Assembly: GCA_022539475.1 (NCBI GenBank)
Contig: VCMS01000049.1
Location: 124,001-188,000 of the forward strand
Length of the DNA: 64,000 bases
DNA from: Gracilaria domingensis
Taxonomy: Eukaryota > Rhodophyta > Florideophyceae > Gracilariales > Gracilariaceae
Direction of reading: 5' to 3'
This document shows positions 1 through 10,655 of the stretch, piece after piece. The position numbers and the translations under genes were made by a program. The notes below the pieces were generated by a model. The model ran no database searches. It saw only the letters and a program-made list of their open reading frames with translations, and was not told the DNA's origin. Numbering within the stretch: the first letter of the stretch is position 1; each line of letters starts with the position of its first letter.

Positions 1-1639
1 AGTTAGATTTTCGGATTACAGAAACGTGATAAACAGCGGTCGTATGTGGTGTCAGACTGCAATTTAATTGTAGGCCTTGCGCTCCAGTAACTGTCATTCG
101 CATCACGCTACGCCAAAATTTAGTAAAAAAGGTTTTCTATCTGCTTCGAACATCGCGCGAATGTTCGCGAATATTCGCGAACAATTAAGATGTTCGCGAA
201 TATTCGCGAACGCGAATGTTTGGAGACGAACAAACTTCCAAAGCCGAATTTTTGTATATGCTTTATGACATAAGATGTAATCTCTTGTGTACATATAGTC
301 CTTTTAATAACCTTTCCAAGGAAATTAAAAGTTTGTCGATCGGGTTGCGCAGATAGGTAAATTCGCGGGGCAAACGTTGCGAATTTTCGCGAATTTAGCG
401 GTTTTTAATGAAATCAAAAGTGCGAATACTCTATTAGTAGAGGTTTTCATGGCAAATGAAAATAGGGGTACGAAGAAGACCTAAAGTAGATTAGAATAAT
501 AAAACTATCTTGTAGACTGAAGGCTTGTTTTGGTAAAAAATGGTACTTCTTAGTCGATATGTTCACAAACATTTGAATGTTCGTTGGAAGAAAATGTAAA
601 GATTGAAGATGCGGTCAAGTTATCGGGCTTTTAGCGAAAACTTTTGAACGTATCTTGGCTGTGTGACCATAGTTGCCGAACAACATGCCATCTTACAAGT
701 GTTCAAAATTTTAGTTAAAATTGCTGAAAACTGTTGAGATGCTTGTGGCAAGTATTGCGACGTCGCAAGAGTAATTGCAAGAATTTTATCTTGCTGCGAG
801 CCCTGGGTGGTGCAAACCCGGTGACGGGAAAACAACAGCCGCGTCGCGGAAGAGCACCGACAGGGGTGTTCGAACCTTGCTCCCTACAGGGGTAGGCGCA
901 GCGACAGAACCCTTCGATAGGGCCAACAAGAGCCGGGTGTATATCCGGGTGACCTCGATCTAAGCGTGCAGTCGGAGGTAAAAGGGGTTGAATCGGCGTA
1001 GATATCCGGATGGTTCGGGCAAGCCACAGCGAGTAGGGGAGGAGTATCTAGCCCAACGGTATGGGACGTCAAAAGATTAGCAAACAAGCCGCACTGCGGG
1101 GCACTGACTCGCGATAAGCGGGAAAACTTCCGAGACAAATGGGAAAAACCTACAATGTAGAGCACAGTAGCGAAAGCCGTAACACGGAAATGAAAACGAT
1201 AAAATAGATAAGACAAGTGCCGTGACGACGGATTAGTACTCCTCAGGAACGGAGGTTGGTTGAGCAGCCCAGAATTGCGGCGGTATGCCCCAGGGTGGGG
1301 CTTGTGACCGTGCGCAAGCGGCAAGAAGATCAGAGCCAAAGGCCTCGTTGAGGTTTACTTTCCGTATAGTGGCGCCAAGTGCTGCCACTTATATACGGCA
1401 CTTGAAAATATCAATTAAAATATCTAACTAACCGGCGCTGCCGGCCAATACACTACAGGTGTGCCCCCCTGGCACGCTTGCCACCGCGCCCGCGCGATCG
1501 GGCCAACTTGGCACACGTGTGCAGAAATACTACCCTTCCTAGGCATACCCCAAAATAGGGCCACTATCACAGTACCCTCTCATAACCTGAGGTGTCGAAG
1601 CCGGTAACGGATCAACAAACTATGAGAAGCACCTCGGTG
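1..1639. other. No gene seen; AT-rich start, then purine-rich stretch
   Basis: I see no convincing coding region. The first 750 bases are AT-rich and contain two copies of a TTCGCGAA-type palindrome, listed separately. From about 880 to 1340 the plus strand becomes strikingly purine-rich and poor in long frames, as in the untranslated leader of a retroelement or a structured RNA. I could not match it to any RNA family. A short inverted repeat with GTGGC/GCCAC cores lies near 1361-1398. The next recognisable sequence downstream is a retroelement integrase, so this may be the decayed 5' part of that element. Confidence 0.4.
163..211. repeat. Two copies of a 20-bp perfect palindrome
   Basis: Positions 163-182 and 192-211 are identical 20-bp perfect palindromes built from two TTCGCGAA half-sites around a central AT pair. 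They are separated by 9 bp. A further TTCGCGAA occurs near 383-390. The spacing of about 29 bp (three helical turns) would put two dyad sites on one DNA face. Role unknown. Confidence 0.6.
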
Positions 1640-3007
1640 CATCCCCACAAAAGGGCGTTTTGCTCTACACTCTGTTCTTGCTGCAGGTGCAGATGATCAG
1701 CAGACCGCCGAGGAGCCCACAGATGTAGACGCAGAGATGCAGAGTGAGGTTCAGGAACGAAGGCTTTCCAATGCTGCACACGCTCTGGTAGACTGGTGTG
1801 CCGCATTCCCAGTACCAAACGGCCTCATGTCGGATGGAACCACGCATTTTAGAAACGAAACCATCCGTATACTGTCCCACTCATTACGTGTTCCGCACCA
1901 CTTCACACTACTGTACTCTCCGTGGAGCACTGGAGCCGTCGAACGTCTGGGTCGAGAAGTACTGCGAACATTTAGAGCGCTGATGCTCGAACTGCAAATG
2001 GATCGAATGGCCGGACTTACTATCCGTCGTTCAGAGCGCTCTAAACAGCGCCGTTTCCTCGCACCGAATGAACGTCGCCCCGGTTACTGCATTTTATGGG
2101 AAAGAACCCTCTCCTCCGATTGCCTCCTTTTTTCGTTCGGCAGCACAGCAAACTGTAGAAGTGTCGGATTTCATTCGTGAACGTGGCATCAACACACAAA
2201 AGCTGAAAGAGTATTGCGCAGCTCTCTACCCGTTGGTGCAAGACCGACTACAGAAGAACAGAGAAAGGTCGCGCAAGAAATACGAACCAGGCGTTCTGTC
2301 TATCTTTGTCGAAGGGCATTTTGTACTCGTGGCCCGCGAAGAACTTCATGCTGGAGAGAAGTTAGCATTACGTTGGCGTGGACCCCGCCACATTCTCAAG
2401 GCAGTCTTAGACTACGTCGACCAGGTTGAAGACCTTAGTGTTAGAAGAAGATGGGATAGGTAGATTGGTCTCACACGGGGTTGTCAAGCTCGTAGCTCAA
2501 TCACAGTTTACTTTCAGTCGAGCTACTACTACTTATCTAGCTCTAGCTTCCAGCAAGCAAGTCACACAAATATCAACTTGCTTGTAATTTGTGTGCTTGC
2601 TCACAGTCCGTTTGGAACGCAAGTATTCACTTTCGTGACTGTCCGTGCTGCAGAGAGTGCAGCACAACGTCCTGCACCACAGTGTTCCATGCAGACGTTT
2701 CAGTCTCTCAACACTTCGTAATGGTCAAACAGAGGAGTTACACGCATGCAGACTCAGATTCTATCACGACAAATTGTTGAACGAAAAGGCGATTTTGTCA
2801 CATGTGCTCACGTCAGAAACCGGTATGGAAGTAGCTCGACTCATGAAATTAGTCGAGACCGATGAAGGCATGAAGGTACATGTTCGCTATAAAGGTTTGT
2901 CAAAGAAAGAAGACACGCTCAAACCGCTCTACCGAATCTACCGGGACGTTCCGATTATGCTGCAACGCTTGGTGAGACGCAAAATCTCCCCCGCGACGCT
3001 GGCTTAG
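1640..3007 (+). pseudogene. Decayed Ty3/gypsy integrase with chromodomain-like tail
   Basis: Three successive plus frames cover one broken integrase. The first, about 1668-2015, carries the integrase core with a degenerate SDGTTHFRN second-aspartate motif and a GAVERLGRE final-glutamate motif. The second, about 2068-2463, resembles the integrase C-terminal region that ends in the WRGP box. The third, about 2700-3007, has the N-G-Q-T-E-E-L-H-A-C-R-L-R-F-Y linker and a chromodomain-like stretch (HVRYKGLSKKEDTLKP) typical of a Ty3 group common in oomycetes and some algae. Frame changes separate the parts. Reverse transcriptase, RNase H and gag are absent upstream, so this is a 5'-truncated dead copy. 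Confidence 0.75.
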
Positions 3008-3265
3008 AGCGCTCGTTTGTAACTCGCTCTTTAAAACAGGGAAGTGTAGCCAGTTCTGGCTTCAGTATAGCCCCAAGTCTGCGTAGGTAGCCGGCCAGAA
3101 CGGCCGCCTACAACCCCACGAGTTGGAAGGCATTGTAGGCCACACTCGTGGGTAGAGTTTCCGATTGGGAAACACTCGAATAGCGAGTTGTTTTCCAATT
3201 GGGGGTCACTCGACTGCTCTTAAGCAGTCATTCTCTGCCATTTCAGTAAGAGAGAGGCGTCTAAC
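3008..3265. other. LTR-like flank full of short inverted repeats
   Basis: The 5' flank of the young gypsy element has no coding capacity but many short inverted repeats, for example around CCACGAG/CTCGTGG and GACTGCTCTTAAGCAGTC. Near 3048-3080 it contains a segment resembling the LTR-to-leader junction of the neighbouring element (TAGCCAGTT followed by TTCAGTAT). It may be the remains of a related LTR into which the young element inserted. Confidence 0.35.
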
Positions 3266-4117
3266 TGTAGAGCAACGCATTTTGCGTGGTTATCAGGATG
3301 ATGCGCCTCATATACTCAGGGGAGTGATACGAGGATGCACTCGAAGAGTTATGAGTTGGACCCAATTTTGGCGGTTACTTTTGGAATGGCTTTCCCACAG
3401 TTATCTGTAATCAGGGTTGCCATTGCTGGCCAATACCGCTAGGTGGACGCGTGTACTACACCACCGTGTGTGTGCATATTACGGGACAATAGGTAGTGCA
3501 CCTGAGGTGCCTGACACTGGGCTAGCCACGTGTACGGACCCCTGCGGGTGTGCACTACGTGTACATAGTTAGTTTAGATCTACTTAGGTGAGCTCGACCT
3601 CGTCGTCGCGAGCACCTTTGTAAAGTCAACCCGAGCACTTCTAAGTGAACTCTTTGTCGAGTAGCGCTCTCTTGAGTGGACTCTACACGAGTGAGGCTCT
3701 GGCGCCAACCGCCTACGTGGGTTATCACTCTCGCGAGTATAGCCACGTCTGGTTACGGTGGTCCTACCCTCTCGGTACCTTTGAGGAACATCTGTCGTTG
3801 ATGTCGGGACCTGAGGGTCGTACCGAGGAGGTATAGGACTAGATTACGAAGTGATTCGACTCTGTATAGAGTTTTGCCGTGTTTACGGAAACCCGTGCAT
3901 TACCGTTGGAGGATCTCGCCCCGCTCCGGGCACAGTGCCGAGGAGGCCCTACCCGTCGCGTGTGGGTGTTGTTTGGTTGTTGTTTTCTGTTGCTTTCCCT
4001 CTCGGGACTACACCTGTCGTTGGTCGTGTTTCATCGTTGCCGATACCACCCCATCTCTGGAGTTTCTCATCGTTTCCTCACCACGTGGCCTAGCACCTCT
4101 GTAGGTATAGCCAGTTG
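3266..4117 (+). repeat. 5' LTR of gypsy element
   Basis: Starts TGTAGAGC and is repeated at 13894-14745 with an offset of 10628 bases. Identity breaks after CCAGTTG. It contains several small inverted repeats and no long frame. The end does not show the usual CA dinucleotide, so the exact terminus may be off by a few bases. Confidence 0.9.
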
Positions 4118-4131
4118 TACTGGTTTTCAGT

Positions 4132-6201
4132 ATGCCGCAACCGCCTCGAGGTTCTCGAGCTGGTTCAGCGCGGTCGTCAGCTGCGGTTCCACCCGTTGCA
4201 CCGACGTCCCGGTCTATCCCAGATGAGGCGCAAACTCTTGAGGTCGTACCCCGCCCCCGGAGAACGCGTTCAGTTACGGAAGCACCTAAGGAAAATGTGG
4301 GTTCTGCTCAACCCGTCGTTGAGACACCATCCATGGTTAACCCTAACGCTGCTACCGTAGCCGAGGTGGCTAGGTTGGAATCCCGCTTGGATATTAATCA
4401 CGCTGCTCACGTGGAACTCCTACAGGATGTTACCTCGTTGAGGACGCAGGTTGATAATGCCCAGGTGAGGGATGTCTCAGGAGACTTACGTCTTCTGAGA
4501 AGGGACGTGAATTCCATTATGGAAAATCTGGGTACCCCAGACGTCTTCGTCACGGAGTACCGGGCATTTGTCGAGGAAATGCGCACCGATATCGGTCGAA
4601 TTCGTTCGCGCTTGGAAACGCTGGAGGATACAATCCGTATGGATGAAGCTGTGGACGCACAGGTTTCTCAAGGAAATCCATCTGCGGATGAAGACCATCG
4701 TGCGGTGAAGCAGAAACGTCGACACCCAAAACGAGTTCACTATGATTCGGATTCATCGCGCTCTGACTCGAGCGGCATGACTGAAGACAGTTCGTCAGAT
4801 TCATCTGATAGTGATGACAACCGTCATAGGTCACGTTCGACACGGTCGAAAGCGACGCAGTCTACTCAGGCAGTGATGAGATCACGCGTGAAAGGACGGC
4901 GCCACTTGGGACTCAAAGAGTTAAAGCCGACGGACCCGCTCTACACAAAGCTGTTGTCGTACCGCTATTATCGGTTGGAAGATGTTACTTCGAAACGCTC
5001 CTCGCGAGGAACCGGTAAGGTGAAGGACTACATTCGAAGGTTGAATGTTACCCTTGAAACAAGGAAGTTCTCGGGGACAGATCCTATCCTTATCTTGGAT
5101 TTCCTTGCCAGGTTCGTCCAGGAGGCCGATATACTCGGTATGAGTGAAGCACAGGCATATGTGGCACTGCCGTACTTCCTAACAGGGACTGCGGAAGATC
5201 AGTACAACTCAGTTGGAGGAACCTCGAGAGCCTCGGAAGGAGGAGTCACGTGTTGGCCGGAAGCCGTGAACTACCTTCTCAGGTCGTACGCGACTTCCAA
5301 CGCGATTTACAGCGCTACTCTTGCTGTTCGCGACACTAGACAGAAGAGTGGAGAATCTGAAACGGTTTATTCAACGCGGTTGAACAAAGCGTTTCACCGA
5401 TGTGGTAATGTGTATTCCGCACAGGAGCGGTGTACCATGTTTGTTGATGGTTTGGACCCCACCATTCAGTCGTTGGTAGCTCGCCGACGCGAGGAAAAAC
5501 GCCGAATGACGTACCTAGAGTTGGTTAATTACGCCCAGGCGGAAGGAGAGACGTATCGAGCCCGCAACCCGGGGCAGCGCCGCTCGAAAGCGCTACTCGC
5601 GGAGAGTTCGTCACCATCGATGTCGGTTTTGCGACGTGAAACCGCTGTCGGTGATGCTGATAACGTCCACTTCATCGGAAGTAACCCCGATTCTTACGGA
5701 TCTACGGACCTGCCGTCAACCTCGATTCCGAGCACGGAAGAAGACCCCGCATTGTATGCCCAAGGTGTCCGGGTGCCTGCAGCCCCGCTGCCTTACGCTA
5801 ACAATTCGTCGCGTCTGAACCGTCCAGAGTGGAAGGACACAGCACCACAACGTCGAGTGGACAATCGCCCTCGCGACGAACCGGCCTCGGTCATATGTTA
5901 CCAGTGCTACCTTCCAGGTCACGTATCGACGCAGTGCGTATTTCCGCCGTCGCACCGGCCGAAAATTATTGCGTATTACGACGCCCTCACGCGCGAGGAA
6001 AAGGAATCTGTTCCACGAAAGGAATATGATAAGGCCAGAGCTGAACTGGGATTACCGGTTCCGGTCTATGCTCAGCCCTCCGTTGCGGCACAGACACCTT
6101 CGAACCAGGTTCAAGGCGAAGTACCCACGCATGGGGTTCAGTTAGGCCCCCCGAACGGAGTTCACGCACCGAATTCGGTGAGCCCCGTTCAGAAAAACTG
6201 A
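4132..6201 (+). CDS. Gag protein of Ty3/gypsy element
   Basis: A 689-residue capsid protein beginning at an ATG 14 bases after the 5' LTR. The N-terminal 190 residues are proline-rich and then predicted helical. Residues about 190-250 are rich in Ser, Asp and Arg. A capsid-like region of the retrotransposon gag type follows (about 300-480). A single CCHC zinc knuckle for nucleic-acid binding is complete at C589, C592, H597 and C602. The frame ends at TGA immediately after an A5 run. Pol lies in the minus-one frame. The protein should form the cytoplasmic virus-like particle that packages the element RNA. Confidence 0.9.
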   Translation: MPQPPRGSRAGSARSSAAVPPVAPTSRSIPDEAQTLEVVPRPRRTRSVTEAPKENVGSAQPVVETPSMVNPNAATVAEVARLESRLDINHAAHVELLQDVTSLRTQVDNAQVRDVSGDLRLLRRDVNSIMENLGTPDVFVTEYRAFVEEMRTDIGRIRSRLETLEDTIRMDEAVDAQVSQGNPSADEDHRAVKQKRRHPKRVHYDSDSSRSDSSGMTEDSSSDSSDSDDNRHRSRSTRSKATQSTQAVMRSRVKGRRHLGLKELKPTDPLYTKLLSYRYYRLEDVTSKRSSRGTGKVKDYIRRLNVTLETRKFSGTDPILILDFLARFVQEADILGMSEAQAYVALPYFLTGTAEDQYNSVGGTSRASEGGVTCWPEAVNYLLRSYATSNAIYSATLAVRDTRQKSGESETVYSTRLNKAFHRCGNVYSAQERCTMFVDGLDPTIQSLVARRREEKRRMTYLELVNYAQAEGETYRARNPGQRRSKALLAESSSPSMSVLRRETAVGDADNVHFIGSNPDSYGSTDLPSTSIPSTEEDPALYAQGVRVPAAPLPYANNSSRLNRPEWKDTAPQRRVDNRPRDEPASVICYQCYLPGHVSTQCVFPPSHRPKIIAYYDALTREEKESVPRKEYDKARAELGLPVPVYAQPSVAAQTPSNQVQGEVPTHGVQLGPPNGVHAPNSVSPVQKN

Positions 6202-6257
6202 CTTCGGTAGTTTCCCCTACGGGAGGGGCGCCTTCCGAGTCGAAGTTGAAGGCGCCC
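6192..6257 (+). promoter_or_regulatory. Candidate gag-pol minus-one frameshift site and hairpin
   Basis: The last gag codons read G-AAA-AAC directly before the TGA stop, and the pol frame is open minus one relative to gag across this point. A 10-bp perfect stem (6226-6235 with 6248-6257, loop of 12) follows 27 bases downstream. This has the layout of a programmed ribosomal frameshift, although the heptamer lacks three identical first bases and the spacer is long. The alternative is a single missing A in the A5 run, which would fuse gag and pol directly. Confidence 0.45.
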
Positions 6258-9200
6258 GAGGCGCCACAGCTTCGCTCCCCAGCTGTTAGAATCCTTTCAA
6301 GGATAGCGGCTACAACTGACGTGAGCTCAGAACACCTTTCGGTTCTACGTCGTCCGTGGATACGGTCCCGTAATCTCCGTATTCCGGAAAGAGTTCTTGT
6401 GATGGCCAAGAGAAACTACAAAGTTTATGCCGATCTTGGCTTGTCTAACCAGTTCATGGTTCGACAGTTGTCTGTGTTGGATACAGGAGCTGCACCGAAC
6501 CTGATTCACCTTGAGTTGGTGCCACCCGCGCTACGGGATGAAATTCGTCATGGTCCAGGTTTGGACATCGCGGATGCCAACAATAACCCGTTGCGTACTC
6601 TTGGGTACATACCTCTCATGGTACGATTAGGAACCTGTATGGTTAAAGTGGATTTCATGGTTTGCAAAAGCATTGCCGCACCGGTGATACTCGGTTGTGA
6701 CTTTTGTGATCGTTTCGTTGAAGCGATTCGACCTCGAGCTCGAGTTGTTACCATGGATGATGGTTCCGAAATACTGATTGTAAGGAAACCGCTAAAGAGA
6801 GCTACACGCAAGCGCGTCCCGCTCCCTGCTGCACAGGAAGTTCCAACCGTCGACCCGGTATCATCTAAGCTCCATGTGGCTCATGCCATCGCAATCCCTG
6901 CGCAATCCCAAGTTTGGGTCACCATAACTACTAAGCAGTCTGGTCTACGTGTGGTACAACCATTGCCATCATTGTATGATCAGAAGCAATTCGCTTTGGC
7001 GAACGGAGTAATCTCGGTGGAACCCGACAAACCATTCAGAGTTTTGGTCGCCAACTTTGGCACAACCCGACAGTGGTTAGCTAAAAACCAAATCCTTGGT
7101 ACCACTCTCCCACACCCTGCTGCTATCGTACCGACGAAGATACCCGTTGCGGATGTTCTCGGTATAACCGATGCTAAGGAGGGGGAGGGATCAGCGGAAA
7201 CCGCTTTTACCGCATCGGTTACCCCGGCGAGCGAAGTTACCGAATCGCTGGCACCCACCGAGGGTAAAGCGTTGCCACCAGGAACGGAAGATACAGACCC
7301 TGTCAAGGAACTGGAACAGTTGAATTTTGATCATGTACCTGAATCTCATAGAGGTAAGCTAAGAGAAATGTTGAGGGAGTTCACACCCATGTGGGATGGA
7401 TCCCTCGGGACAATTGGAATCACGGAACACCGTATTGACCTACTTCCAGGTACTAGCCCCACTTCCCAACACCCATACCGGGCTGGTCCCAAAGCTAGGG
7501 AAGAAGAGCAATCTCAGGTTGAGAAGATGTTACGCGCTGGCGTCATAGAGGCGGCTCAATCCGCTTGGGCCTCACCCGTGGTGCTAGTTCCAAAAGCGGA
7601 CGGATCATGGCGATTCTGTATTGATTCCCGTCGTCTAAATTCGGTCACCGTCAAAGACGTTTATCCCATACCCAGGATGGACGAATACATTGACTCGCTT
7701 GGGAGTGCTACAGTGTTCACCGCCTTGGATGCCAATTGGGGATACTGGCAAGTTCTGATCCGTGAAAAGGATAAGGACAAAACTGCTTTTGTGTGCCACC
7801 AAGGTTTGTACCGGTTTAATCGAATGCCGTTCGGATTAACCAACGCACCGGCTACGTTTGAACGTGCTATCGATATCCTCTTGGCTCGATTCAAGTGGAA
7901 GACCTGCTTGGTGTATCTTGACGATATCATCGTGTTCTCCGATAACCTTGATGACCACTTAACACACGTCCGGGACGTCATGAGAGTCCTCAGGGACGCG
8001 GGCATTACGCTGAAACTCAAGAAGTGCGAGTTCTTCACAGATTCTGTCAAATACCTAGGGCATATCATTCGACCTGGACAGCTCTCAGTTGACGCAGTTC
8101 GCGTGAAGTCGCTGAAGGAAGCGAAACACCCTACGACACAAACGGAACTCCGCAGTTTTCTGGGTCTTTGTAATGTATATCGGCGTTTTGTCCCGAACTT
8201 CGCAGATATTGCGACCCCCCTTAACCACCTTTTGAGAAAAGGTCAACCAGTTCAACTGGAACCCCTAGGCGACGCGGAAGCGTCTGCCTTTTCGGCATTA
8301 ATTGACGCAGTAACTTCACCGCCAATCTTGGCTTTGCCTAAGCTAGGACTTCCATTCGAAGTAGACACTGACGCCAGTGCACACCAGGTTGGTTGCGCCC
8401 TGTTTCAGGTCACGGAAGACGGCGTGAGACATCCAATTGGATACTGGTCGCGATCCTTGAACGTACACGAACGTAACTACTCAGTTTCGGAGAAAGAGTG
8501 CTTAGCCGTTGTATGGGCTCTAACTACACTGAGGCCATATCTTATGGGCAACCATTTTACGGTACATACGGACCACTCATCTCTCCGATGGCTCATGGAA
8601 ATCTCGGAACCATCAGGACGCTTGATGCGTTGGCGCTTGAGGTTATCGGAGTTCGATTTCACAGTTACGTACAAAAAAGGAACGTTGAATCTGCAGGCAG
8701 ATGCACTCTCCCGCTTGGGAACAGATGCAGAAGCGGCACCAGTTGACGATCTGGACATACCATGCTTTATGGTGGAAGAACAAGCAGGTTGGGTCGAATC
8801 CTTGTCGGATGACATCTGTGACGACATCCTGCTCACTTCTGAGAAGTTGGATCCCTTGCCTGGATCTTTTGTACCCATCACTCTCGAGGAGATGATCCGA
8901 GAACAGCAAACGGATGAGTTTTGTACGCGAATTCGCGCTCGTCTCAATGGAGGAGATCGTATACCTTTTCAGGTTAACGATCAGGGGTACCTGGTTAGGT
9001 TGGTTGAAGCGTATACCCAAATTGTGGTCCCATACTCGCTGCAAAACCGTGTGTTGGTCATGACACACTATGTGAAGGTAGGAGCCCACCCAGGAGGTCG
9101 AAAACTATACTTGACCCTGCGTAGGGATTTTTACTGGCCGTCAATGGCATTGGACTGCTACGCAGTACGACGCTCTTGCACCGAGTGCGCTAAGAATAAC

Positions 9201-10655
9201 GTGAAACTTCGTAAGTACTCGAAGAAGTTAACGCTGTTCCCAGCACGGTCTCCTTTGGAGTTTATCGCTATCGATATCTTAGGTGAATTGATCAGAACCG
9301 CAAGAGGTAATCGATACCTTCTGGTTATCACCGATCGGTTCTCTAAGTTGGTACGGACAGTCCCGCTGAAACGGATTACGGCCACCGTGGTTGCACAAGC
9401 TTTTGTCACCCACTGGGTCTTTGTGTACGGTCCACCGGTTCATCTATTATCAGATAACGGTTCACAGTTCACGTCGAAGTTTTTCCAGGACGTCTGTCGG
9501 ATCTTGAGTGTCAAGAATTTATTTACGACCACCTACCACCCCCAAACAAATGGTCAGGTAGAACGATTTAACCGTACCATGCTAAATGCATTAAGATCTT
9601 ATGTGGCAGATCATCCTAAGGATTGGGAGTTTTATACGGACGCTATTACGTATGCGTACAACACCCAAGTCCCCCGGGTAACGAAGCTAGCACCTTTTGA
9701 GTTGGTATTGTCAAGAGTACCGCCACCGGTTGCAATCGAGGCTCAAGAAACGCTTTCTACGTACCCGTCTGTTGGGTTATACAGGAACGCTTGGAAGGAT
9801 TGGTTAACCAAAATGGTACCGGTCGCTCGCACAGCGATGGATAAGGCGCAGGCCGCTTATAAGCGCAACTTCGATGCGAAGGTTAAGACCCCATTACCAA
9901 AGGTCAAACCAGACGATATGGTATTTCTCCGCAAAGAATACTATAATCCGGAGAAGGAACGCCGTCACAAGCTCTCGCCTATCGCGGAAGGACCCTACAA
10001 GGTTATTTCCGTCACGGACGATACCGTAGTATTGGATATCAATAATTTCCACGAACGGATATCGTTAGACCGTGTCGCGCTGGCCCCACCATCCTACGTT
10101 CACGTTAACACCCAACTGGGTGAAGCTACAGGGGACGAACAGGTCGTATCTTCGCGCCCTGCGACTCTCCGCCCTGATCGCGGCTTATCGGATCTACCGA
10201 AGTCAGAATTACCCACGCGGGTAGCACAACCCGTTGCGGGAGATGAAGAGGAAAACTCAACTAGAGTTGACCCCCCACCGGACGTAGTGGCTCCCGTGCC
10301 ACCGCCTGAGGAGGGGGAGGAAAGTACGGAACCCGTTACACCGGCGTCGCACGGTCACACTGTGTCGCAAGGTACCGCCACCAATCTCGCGGTCTCTACC
10401 GATAGCGTTGTGGTGCGCCGAGGCGCTGTACCTCGTGGTGATACTCCGTCGAGTTCGTTGAGCAATGCGCTGGAAACGACACGACCCACCCAGGGGGTAC
10501 ACACCGCTGTGGATAACGTAACCCCGTCGGGAACACCACAACTGAGTGAGGTCACCACCCGCAGAGCGGAGAAGACAGTATCTGTAGACCCGGGCTTCCC
10601 GGAGAACGCAGAGTCGCAAGCGGTAGATCAGCTCAATGTTACCGACCGGTGTTAA
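6246..10655 (+). CDS. Pol polyprotein: protease, RT, RNase H, integrase
   Basis: About 1469 residues in one uninterrupted frame. It has no obvious ATG of its own and is open upstream through the gag end, so it is probably made as a gag-pol fusion. Numbering from 6246: retropepsin motif LDTGA with D79; reverse transcriptase with the MPFGLTNAPATF box and active-site YLDD at 557-560; RNase H with DTDAS (D707); an HHCC zinc-binding region ending CTEC; integrase core D1010, D1070 and E1106, that is D-59-D-35-E as expected. All catalytic residues are present, so the element looks enzymatically competent. The last 130 residues are a Thr/Ser/Pro-rich tail without a recognised domain. Confidence 0.95.
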   Translation: MKAPEAPQLRSPAVRILSRIAATTDVSSEHLSVLRRPWIRSRNLRIPERVLVMAKRNYKVYADLGLSNQFMVRQLSVLDTGAAPNLIHLELVPPALRDEIRHGPGLDIADANNNPLRTLGYIPLMVRLGTCMVKVDFMVCKSIAAPVILGCDFCDRFVEAIRPRARVVTMDDGSEILIVRKPLKRATRKRVPLPAAQEVPTVDPVSSKLHVAHAIAIPAQSQVWVTITTKQSGLRVVQPLPSLYDQKQFALANGVISVEPDKPFRVLVANFGTTRQWLAKNQILGTTLPHPAAIVPTKIPVADVLGITDAKEGEGSAETAFTASVTPASEVTESLAPTEGKALPPGTEDTDPVKELEQLNFDHVPESHRGKLREMLREFTPMWDGSLGTIGITEHRIDLLPGTSPTSQHPYRAGPKAREEEQSQVEKMLRAGVIEAAQSAWASPVVLVPKADGSWRFCIDSRRLNSVTVKDVYPIPRMDEYIDSLGSATVFTALDANWGYWQVLIREKDKDKTAFVCHQGLYRFNRMPFGLTNAPATFERAIDILLARFKWKTCLVYLDDIIVFSDNLDDHLTHVRDVMRVLRDAGITLKLKKCEFFTDSVKYLGHIIRPGQLSVDAVRVKSLKEAKHPTTQTELRSFLGLCNVYRRFVPNFADIATPLNHLLRKGQPVQLEPLGDAEASAFSALIDAVTSPPILALPKLGLPFEVDTDASAHQVGCALFQVTEDGVRHPIGYWSRSLNVHERNYSVSEKECLAVVWALTTLRPYLMGNHFTVHTDHSSLRWLMEISEPSGRLMRWRLRLSEFDFTVTYKKGTLNLQADALSRLGTDAEAAPVDDLDIPCFMVEEQAGWVESLSDDICDDILLTSEKLDPLPGSFVPITLEEMIREQQTDEFCTRIRARLNGGDRIPFQVNDQGYLVRLVEAYTQIVVPYSLQNRVLVMTHYVKVGAHPGGRKLYLTLRRDFYWPSMALDCYAVRRSCTECAKNNVKLRKYSKKLTLFPARSPLEFIAIDILGELIRTARGNRYLLVITDRFSKLVRTVPLKRITATVVAQAFVTHWVFVYGPPVHLLSDNGSQFTSKFFQDVCRILSVKNLFTTTYHPQTNGQVERFNRTMLNALRSYVADHPKDWEFYTDAITYAYNTQVPRVTKLAPFELVLSRVPPPVAIEAQETLSTYPSVGLYRNAWKDWLTKMVPVARTAMDKAQAAYKRNFDAKVKTPLPKVKPDDMVFLRKEYYNPEKERRHKLSPIAEGPYKVISVTDDTVVLDINNFHERISLDRVALAPPSYVHVNTQLGEATGDEQVVSSRPATLRPDRGLSDLPKSELPTRVAQPVAGDEEENSTRVDPPPDVVAPVPPPEEGEESTEPVTPASHGHTVSQGTATNLAVSTDSVVVRRGAVPRGDTPSSSLSNALETTRPTQGVHTAVDNVTPSGTPQLSEVTTRRAEKTVSVDPGFPENAESQAVDQLNVTDRC

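Noticed and set aside
859-885. tRNA T-arm-like GTTCGAACC
   Set aside because: No flanking stem pairs correctly on either strand, and no acceptor or anticodon arm can be found around it.
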